A stretch of 10,122 bases of DNA from positions 1 to 10,122 of the forward strand of contig JAHIFK010000262.1 in the NCBI GenBank assembly GCA_018900975.1, in the 5' to 3' direction. The stretch comes from Methanobacteriota archaeon (GTDB lineage Archaea; Halobacteriota; Methanosarcinia; Methanosarcinales; Methanoperedenaceae). A model generated the notes under the pieces. It was given only the letters and a program-made list of their open reading frames with translations. It ran no database searches and had not been told where the DNA came from. The number at the start of each line of letters is the position of its first letter. Position 1 is the first letter of the stretch. The position numbers and the translations under genes were made by a program. This document shows, piece by piece, positions 4,942-10,122 of the stretch.

Positions 4942-7008
4942 CTACTTGAACTTCCTCAACAACCTGCCATAAAACTCATTTCCTGCTTCCTTCCTCGCCA
5001 GCCTCTCCACGATAAGTTCAGGTGTACTTCGCGCAAGATAATTATACCTCGGGTTCCTGTCCACGATAAGATTGAAGTTCTCATCAAGACCCTTTGCTTC
5101 TATCCCATCCACTCGGATCTCACGGTCTGTATTCTTAAGTATCGCTTCTGCAAGATGGCTCACGAATACGCCGATACCGTTGTTATCATCAAGCTCCTCA
5201 AGAATCCCGGAGATTATCTTTGCAGATGCGCCCGGCTCTGTGATGGATTCCATCTCATCGGCAAGGACTATCTTGCTCTTTTTGTTCGCTACAGCAGAGA
5301 AATTCCTAATTGTACTCTCAAAAGCCCCTGCGTCCATCGTGCCTCTTGACTTCCCGAAATAGTAGAATTCCTCAACAAGACCTAACTCGCACTGCTGTGA
5401 AGGCACGGGAAAACCCATATGTGCAAGTATCACGGTCTGTGCAAGCAGCTCAAGCGTGGAAGTCTTCCCTCCCGAATTCACACCGCTTAACAGGACAACG
5501 CGGGCGTCTTTGAGTTTTTTAATACTGCCATTAAAGCTCGTTGCTCCAACTGTGTAATTTATCGGCACGGCATCCTCAAGAAATAAATTTCTCCCGCCTT
5601 CGATCCCTATGCCGCTGCCGCTGATCACCGGCATACAAAGGCTGAACCTGCGCGAAAAACATGCTATTGAGTAACCCACATCAAAGTCAAGCACTTCTCG
5701 CACGATGATGGAAGCAGTATCTTTAAGTTTTGAAAGCTCGCGCGCGCTATCTCTTAAAAGGACGAGCTTTCTCGAATTAATTCTTCTAAGCAGATGGTTT
5801 TTCAGCATGTCCACAGCGCGCCTGTTCACCCTGACAGGATGCGAAACCTCATCATCGAAGAAATTATTAATGAATTGAGACTCAGTCGGATCCAGTCCAA
5901 GTTCAGACGCAAGAACTCGAGTGGCATTAGCCGTGACTGTATTATATTTCTCCCTGATCTCTTTTTCAAAAAGCTGGTTAGCGCTTCCATCCATTGCGGT
6001 AAGGAGATCAAAACCCTTAACAGTAACTGAACTTTTTTCAATAAGAGAACCAAATTCAAGGGCAGCCTGATTTTCTGCCGTTGCAACAGCCTCGTTCAAA
6101 CGTTCATATATCAGGCTGCACCGGTCTATTTCACGATCTATCCCGCCCCTTAAGCCTGAATCTGCGCAGAGTTTTGAGAGACCCAAAGACAGTCGTTCGA
6201 TATCATCCATTTTTATCTTACTGCAAAAATCCGGGGCGCTCTTCCTGATCGTCCTGAACACAGAAATCGCGCAGTTTATCGATTCAAGGTTTTTCGAAAA
6301 GAAAGCCAGTTCTTTCTCAGGCGCTACCTGCCAGGTCTCCAGTTTCCTTATATCCACGACCTCAACATCGATGTCCTCAGGAAAATCCATGCCAGCAAGA
6401 GTGCTGCTTATCAAAACATAAGAATAACCGCGCGCAGTGTCTACAGCTTCTCTTACATCTGAAACCATGTGGACTGAGACCGGGAAATTCTTGCCAGCTT
6501 CGAACTCCTGCGGCGTGGTAGCGATTATGACCCTGTCCCTTATTACCGGGATGTTGATGCCTGTTTTTACTGGTCTTACTTTAGATAATAAGCCTGAAAT
6601 TTCCCCCTCGTCCAGCTTACCTGCAGTATCTATAATACTTTCAAGCTCTTTTTGTGTTTTGATTATCCTGTCTTTCCTGCTTGACGGGTATGGAAAGTAT
6701 AACTGCATTTTGCTTTTTGCATATCCCGTGTGCGCGCATTCGGATATCAATCCCATGATATTTTTATATATTTCGTAGGTTTCCCCGGTTTTAAGAAAAT
6801 CCCTGATACTGAAACCTTCATTTGCAGCAAATGCTTCCAGTACAAGAGAGATAGCAGATCTTTCTGTCATCCCTTCTATTTCGCTTAAAATTGCGATGTC
6901 CCCATTTAATATCGCATCAAGCGCCTGGTTTTCCGAGCCGAAATGTTCAATTAACCGGCTGGCGGTTTTTTCTCCTATCCTGGGTATTTCCTTCAAACTC
7001 TTTATCAT
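4942..7008 (-). CDS. MutS-related ATPase with N-terminal helix-hairpin-helix (archaeal MutS2-like)
   Basis: DNA-binding ATPase of the MutS family, possibly acting on branched or recombination intermediates; its precise role in archaea is unproven. Numbering from the upstream GTG at 7041 (699 aa): an HhH DNA-binding motif (LKEIPRIGEKTASRLIEHFG, 16-35), a central region of about 400 residues with an alpha/beta part near 165-232 and a helical lever-like part near 300-450, then the ATPase. Walker A is GVNSGGKT (520-527), the family signature SRGTMDAGAFESTIRNF is at 565-581, Walker B IVLADE at 591-596, and the His switch SHL at 628-630. There is no mismatch-recognition N-terminal domain and no C-terminal Smr nuclease domain. 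I prefer ATG 7008 as start, because a TATA-like box at about 7057-7067 would begin transcription near 7036; GTG 7041 would add 11 residues. The gene follows the GXGXG gene on the same strand. Confidence 0.85.
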   Translation of the reverse strand: MIKSLKEIPRIGEKTASRLIEHFGSENQALDAILNGDIAILSEIEGMTERSAISLVLEAFAANEGFSIRDFLKTGETYEIYKNIMGLISECAHTGYAKSKMQLYFPYPSSRKDRIIKTQKELESIIDTAGKLDEGEISGLLSKVRPVKTGINIPVIRDRVIIATTPQEFEAGKNFPVSVHMVSDVREAVDTARGYSYVLISSTLAGMDFPEDIDVEVVDIRKLETWQVAPEKELAFFSKNLESINCAISVFRTIRKSAPDFCSKIKMDDIERLSLGLSKLCADSGLRGGIDREIDRCSLIYERLNEAVATAENQAALEFGSLIEKSSVTVKGFDLLTAMDGSANQLFEKEIREKYNTVTANATRVLASELGLDPTESQFINNFFDDEVSHPVRVNRRAVDMLKNHLLRRINSRKLVLLRDSARELSKLKDTASIIVREVLDFDVGYSIACFSRRFSLCMPVISGSGIGIEGGRNLFLEDAVPINYTVGATSFNGSIKKLKDARVVLLSGVNSGGKTSTLELLAQTVILAHMGFPVPSQQCELGLVEEFYYFGKSRGTMDAGAFESTIRNFSAVANKKSKIVLADEMESITEPGASAKIISGILEELDDNNGIGVFVSHLAEAILKNTDREIRVDGIEAKGLDENFNLIVDRNPRYNYLARSTPELIVERLARKEAGNEFYGRLLRKFK

Positions 7009-7052
7009 CAAAACCCTTTTAAGTTCCTTAATGTGATACACATAGGGTTTCT

Positions 7053-7098
7053 GGTTTTAAAAATATTCGTATTATGTAGATTAAATAGTTTTAAAACC
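7053..7098. repeat. Inverted repeat in the GXGXG-mutS gap, with TATA-like box
   Basis: GGTTTTAAAA (7053-7062) and TTTTAAAACC (7089-7098) are perfect inverted arms separated by 26 AT-rich bases. On the minus strand the inner-right arm overlaps ATATTTTTAAA, a candidate TATA box for the MutS-like gene. The repeat could be a regulator site, a processing structure or a chance product of AT-rich sequence. Confidence 0.4.
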
Positions 7099-8060
7099 TA
7101 CTCCGTCCTTCTCACCACTACGCTCCCATCCCTCATCCTCACAAGCTTTTCCCTCACTATCCCGTACTTATGATAACTCATGGCCTCCACATGCCCGATG
7201 CCAAGTTTCCTCATTATCACCTTTCCATCATCCTGTGACATCGTCACTTCCTCCACAGGCGGAGCTGTCCTTATCTTCTTCTTCGCATAGATCGCCCCGT
7301 CCTTCAGGTTAGCCCCGGCAAAGACCTTTGCGTCCTTCAATATCAGCGTTCCTGTCTTCATGTACGCTCCAGCGAACTCACCTGCTATGCCATCCACAAT
7401 GACAACGCCCCCGTCAAGATGCGCACCCGCGTTCATTCCAGCGTCCCCCATCACATGAACCACACCTTTTCGCATCAAAAGCCCTGTGCCGTTATAGGCG
7501 TCGCCTTCCACCGAAACAAGCCCATCACAATAACACCGCGCGGCTATCGTGCCACGGAGTATGCCGTCGTCCAGTATAAGATGTTTTTTCGCCTCGTCAT
7601 ATTTGTTTTTTACAGGGGTATCTTTTCCCGGCCCTTTGCAGAGAATTTCTGTTATAGACCTGAACTTTCGGTAGCCCGGCTCATCTGAGACTACCTCGAC
7701 CACGTTCCCAAGAGGCTCATCCACATTCCCTTTAACATATATTACTCCAGAGACCATACCCATCCCCATCTCAGAGCCAGCATCTCCATCGATATAGAGT
7801 TTACCTGCCATTTCAACTTCTCCTGTCCCTCCGAATTGTTTAAGGTAAACGCCCATGCCAAAAGCCAGCCGCTTTCCCGCGCTTCCGCGAATCCTGACAT
7901 CCCCGCCGCTTTTTAATTCATCAACAAGGTCTTTGAATGTATGATCTGTGCCTTGCTGCGATGGTATCATACTGTCAGGACGGCATCTGCTGTTATTCAA
8001 TGTGAAAGTATATGTATAATCACAAAGGCTGTCAATATGCTCTTTCAGGGTAAGGTGCAT
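7098..8060 (-). CDS. Stand-alone GXGXG-domain protein (FwdC / glutamate synthase domain 3-like)
   Basis: The GXGXG fold is a right-handed beta-helix found as the C-terminal domain of glutamate synthase large subunit and as subunit C of formylmethanofuran dehydrogenase; it is usually structural. In this 320-residue protein Gly-rich turns recur in two blocks: residues about 50-125 (GSAGKRLAFGMG, DGDAGSEMGMGMVSG) and about 165-260 (GDAYNGTGLLMRKG, MGDAGMNAGAHLDGG, AGEFAGAYMKTGTLIL). N- and C-terminal extensions (1-45, 262-320) are not recognised. No catalytic or cofactor site is visible, so the exact function is unknown. No other Fwd or glutamate synthase subunit lies nearby, so I do not call it fwdC. 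ATG 8060 has a GGAG ribosome site seven bases upstream. It may be co-transcribed with the MutS-like gene 56-89 bases downstream. Confidence 0.75.
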   Translation of the reverse strand: MHLTLKEHIDSLCDYTYTFTLNNSRCRPDSMIPSQQGTDHTFKDLVDELKSGGDVRIRGSAGKRLAFGMGVYLKQFGGTGEVEMAGKLYIDGDAGSEMGMGMVSGVIYVKGNVDEPLGNVVEVVSDEPGYRKFRSITEILCKGPGKDTPVKNKYDEAKKHLILDDGILRGTIAARCYCDGLVSVEGDAYNGTGLLMRKGVVHVMGDAGMNAGAHLDGGVVIVDGIAGEFAGAYMKTGTLILKDAKVFAGANLKDGAIYAKKKIRTAPPVEEVTMSQDDGKVIMRKLGIGHVEAMSYHKYGIVREKLVRMRDGSVVVRRTE

Positions 8061-8099
8061 TTTTTTCTCCGATTATCTGTGCTCTGGTATATGAAAACA

Positions 8100-8118
8100 C
8101 AGTTAAATAAATAGCGGC
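8100..8118 (-). promoter_or_regulatory. Candidate TATA box for the GXGXG gene
   Basis: The minus strand reads GCTATTTATTTAACTG, centred about 48 bases before ATG 8060. The 121-base gap to ftsZ (8061-8181) otherwise shows only a T6 run near 8121-8126 (minus strand) that could end the ftsZ transcript. Confidence 0.35.
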
Positions 8119-8181
8119 ATTTAAAAAATGATAAGAACTCATACAATTCTGATATGCGCCAGATGTTCAAAAGTAAGTTAC

Positions 8182-9152
8182 CTACTTCAGTTTATTCGGG
8201 TCCGATATACCTGTCAGCACAGTGGTCACCCTGACTTGTCCTGCCAGCGACTCATCCACCTTAGCGCCCCAGATGATGCGTCCTGTGTTCGGGGCTTTCT
8301 CAAGCATCAGTTCTCCAGCATGCGCGACCTCGCCAAGCGTCAGGTCCTCTCCGCCCATAATGTGGATAAGCACGCCATACGCAGAAGAAAGATCAGTTAC
8401 ATCAAGAAGCGGCGTTGATATCGCCTGGTCAACCGCTTTTTCTATGCGCTTCTCGCCTTCTGCCTCGCCGATGCCGATGGCAGATATACCGCCTCTTTCC
8501 ATGATTGAGCGCATGTCTGAATAGACGATGTTCACAAGGCTTGGATGGATTATAGTCTCGGTCAGGTTCTTTATAAATGAGCCCACAAGCGCGTTCACGA
8601 CCGCAAAACCTTCTTTGAGAGGCATCTCACCTGAAGATGTCCTGAGCTTGGAGTTATCAATAACGACCACTGAATCGCATTTGTTGCTGAGCGCTTTAAT
8701 ACTTGATGTCGCCTTTTTGCGCCTCACGACTTCAGAGCCGAACGGGATAGTCACGCATCCAATAGTAAGGGCCCCTGTCTCGCGTGCTGCGTCTGCCACA
8801 ATTGGCGCAGCGCCGCTGCCTGAACCCCCGCCCAGTCCTGCGATAATGAACACAAGGTTCGAACCTGCAAGCTCCTGTTTTATTTCATTAATGCTCTCCC
8901 TTGCCGCCTCAGAGCCACGTTCGGGATACCCGCCGCATCCGCGTAGGCCTTTTCACCCATAAGTATCCTCACATCGCTTTTTGCTGCTAGAAGATGGACA
9001 GCGTCAGTGTCTGCAGATATGGTCTTTATTCCATCAACACCTTTTTGACTTATCCAGGACACTATATTGCAGCCTGCTCCTCCAAGACCGATCACTTTGA
9101 CCGTTGGCTTTGCTAACTTTGCAAGTTCAGAGATTCTTGAATCATCTGTCAT
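8182..9152 (-). CDS. ftsZ: FtsZ-family tubulin-like GTPase, frame interrupted by one missing base
   Basis: Tubulin-like GTPase that forms the division ring in the cytoplasm. Read as is, the frame from ATG 9152 stops at 8880 after 90 codons, and the rest lies in another frame. Adding one base between 8942 and 8943 restores a continuous 323-residue protein (EKAYRGCGGYPERGSEAARE across the join). Motifs in the restored numbering: GLGGAGCN nucleotide loop (22-29), GTP signature GGGSGSGAAP (108-117, Ser for the usual Thr), and T7 synergy loop NIVYSD (208-213), where the first of the two usual acidic residues is Val210 while Asp213 is kept; GIGEAEG follows. The protein ends SDPNKLK right after the last strand, with no C-terminal linker or SepF/FtsA-binding tail. 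SD GAGGT is at 9159-9163. It may be a divergent paralogue rather than the main division FtsZ. Confidence 0.85.
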
Positions 9153-9192
9153 TTAAATACCTCGTTTCCTTTCGTTTTAAATATAAACTTCT

Positions 9193-9223
9193 GTATAATA
9201 TACGTCATCACAAGATATATAAC
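9193..9223. promoter_or_regulatory. Divergent promoters of ftsZ and ycaO
   Basis: For ftsZ (minus), CGTATATTATAC (9193-9204) would start transcription near 9172 and leave a short leader with SD GAGGT. For ycaO (plus), GATATATAAC (9214-9223) is centred about 27 bases before ATG 9247, which fits a leaderless message and the lack of a Shine-Dalgarno there. Confidence 0.5.
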
Positions 9224-9246
9224 CCTTATCCAATAAGATTGCAAAA

Positions 9247-10122
9247 ATGAGTAAAATACAGATAGACCCGGATATCAGGTATCTTGAAGGCACCCAGCGG
9301 GTGCTGTCTCCCGAAGCGACCCTGGAAAGGACCACAAAACTGCTCCCTACAATAGGCGTAACGCGAATAGCTAATATCACAGATCTTGACCGAGTTGGCA
9401 TCCCTGTATTCTCAGCCATAAGACCAAGCGCCGCAGATGGCGCTATTTCAATATATTCAGGAAAAGGAATAACTGATACCAATGCCAGGATATCAGCCAT
9501 CATGGAAAGCTTTGAGCGCTGTCTTGCAGAGCAACCCGAAGTTAGCATTAACCTGCCTGGAGTACAGCTTAACAGTGAAAGAGTTGTGGATACATACGAA
9601 TCCTTGAGCGAGAGCTATCCTGCTTTATACCCGGACGCATTGCTTATGCCCCAACCCATCACAGAGTTCACAAGTCTTGAATGGGTAATGGGGCACGACA
9701 TAATGGACGATATAGACGTTTTCGTTCCTGCCAATGCGGTCTTCCACCCATACACTTCAAGTAACGGAATTAAACTTTTTCGCAGCAACACTAACGGTCT
9801 TGCCTCTGGAAATACTATAGAGGAAGCGGTGCTTCACGGATTGCTTGAAGTAATAGAAAGGGATGCGCTCAGTATCGGTGAGTATACACGAAATCCGGGC
9901 AGGGAGATAGCGCTTTCAGAGAGCGACGGAATGAACTATTTATTAAAAAAGAAGATAGAAGATGCAGGGATCAAAGTAAAGGTCTGGCTTCTTGACTCGG
10001 ATGTGGATATACCAACGGTCGTAGTAGCGCTTGATGATACTGTTCTTAAGGACCCGGCTCTTCTTGTAATGGGTGCAGGCTCTCACCTCTCGCCTGAGAT
10101 AGCAGTGACAAGGGCTCTTACA
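9247..10122 (+). CDS. ycaO: YcaO-family McrA-glycine thioamidation protein, 5' part
   Basis: YcaO enzymes use ATP to activate a backbone amide; this subgroup (methanogenesis marker 1) installs thioglycine in the active-site loop of methyl-coenzyme M reductase alpha subunit, working with TfuA and a sulfide source. The first 292 residues are present and the frame is open to the window edge; full-length members have about 400. Visible ATP/Mg-binding segments are GKGITDTNARISAIMESFER (72-91, with Glu87 and Glu90) and ASGNTIEEAVLHGLLEVIER (186-205, with Glu201 and Glu204), plus SNTNGLASG (180-188). The N-terminal residues 1-60 match the subfamily style (RYLEGTQRVLSPEATLERT). ATG 9247 is preceded by a TATA box at leaderless distance. 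It is divergent from ftsZ. A tfuA gene would be expected downstream but lies outside the window. A role in some other thioamide or azoline RiPP pathway is less likely. Confidence 0.88.
   Translation, partial: MSKIQIDPDIRYLEGTQRVLSPEATLERTTKLLPTIGVTRIANITDLDRVGIPVFSAIRPSAADGAISIYSGKGITDTNARISAIMESFERCLAEQPEVSINLPGVQLNSERVVDTYESLSESYPALYPDALLMPQPITEFTSLEWVMGHDIMDDIDVFVPANAVFHPYTSSNGIKLFRSNTNGLASGNTIEEAVLHGLLEVIERDALSIGEYTRNPGREIALSESDGMNYLLKKKIEDAGIKVKVWLLDSDVDIPTVVVALDDTVLKDPALLVMGAGSHLSPEIAVTRALT

Noticed and set aside
5072..6778. Several plus-strand frames opposite the MutS-like gene
   Set aside because: They are Ser/Leu-rich shadow frames with no recognisable motif, while the minus strand encodes all ATPase motifs.
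8222..8962. Long plus-strand frames opposite ftsZ
   Set aside because: These are antisense shadows of the FtsZ frame, which carries clear family motifs.
8880..9152. A separate small Rossmann-like gene of 90 codons upstream of a short FtsZ
   Set aside because: It contains the FtsZ nucleotide loop GLGGAGCN, and joins to the downstream frame by a single added base to give one normal FtsZ core.
1..10122. CRISPR array, tRNA or rRNA genes, or a new multi-gene defence system
   Set aside because: No regular direct repeats, no tRNA cloverleaf with CCA-end pattern and no rRNA segments were seen, and the neighbouring genes are standard families without a defence-type cluster beyond hicBA.

Overview
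The window looks like a piece of a euryarchaeal chromosome, most likely a methane-cycling member of the Methanosarcinales, with an ANME-2d/Methanoperedens-like organism as one possibility. The pointers are a YcaO protein of the McrA-glycine thioamidation type, an archaeal FtsZ, an archaeal HhH-MutS ATPase, a stand-alone GXGXG (FwdC/GltB-like) protein, TATA-box promoters rather than -35/-10 pairs, and a group II intron of a type common in these archaea. The taxonomic call is inference; no marker gene is complete enough to fix the genus.

Layout. 1-240: the 3' part of a group II intron RNA (+) with clear domains V and VI and a domain IV reduced to a hairpin of about 19 nt, so it carries no reverse transcriptase; its 5' end lies outside the window. 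372-793: a hicBA toxin-antitoxin pair (+) whose toxin frame is broken by one extra base in an A8 run. 966-1465: a short CcdA/DsbD-like membrane protein (-), broken by one missing base at a G6 run. 1556-2509: a cytoplasmic HtrA-like serine protease with a PDZ domain (+). Its 3' end overlaps by 24 bp the convergent pair 4000-2486 (-): an ICMT/NnrU-like membrane methyltransferase followed by an EamA-family (DMT) transporter. 4114-4236: a 40-residue desulforedoxin-type iron protein (+), convergent with a Fe/Mn superoxide dismutase at 4263-4838 (-). 4942-7008 (-): HhH-MutS ATPase, preceded at 7098-8060 (-) by the GXGXG protein, possibly co-transcribed. 8182-9152 (-): an FtsZ-family protein split by a one-base deletion. 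9247-end (+): the N-terminal 292 residues of the YcaO thioamidation enzyme, divergent from ftsZ.

How they relate. This is mostly a row of single genes and two-gene units rather than one pathway. The SOD/desulforedoxin pair and perhaps the CcdA-like protein and HtrA protease fit a redox and protein-damage theme in an anaerobe. FtsZ, MutS-like and YcaO are housekeeping functions. No CRISPR array, tRNA, rRNA or complete new multi-gene system was seen. The most notable points are the ORF-less intron, three genes each broken by exactly one base (which suggests indel errors in the assembly unless verified), an FtsZ whose T7 loop lacks one of its two conserved acidic residues and which has no C-terminal tail, and the small iron protein convergent with SOD.
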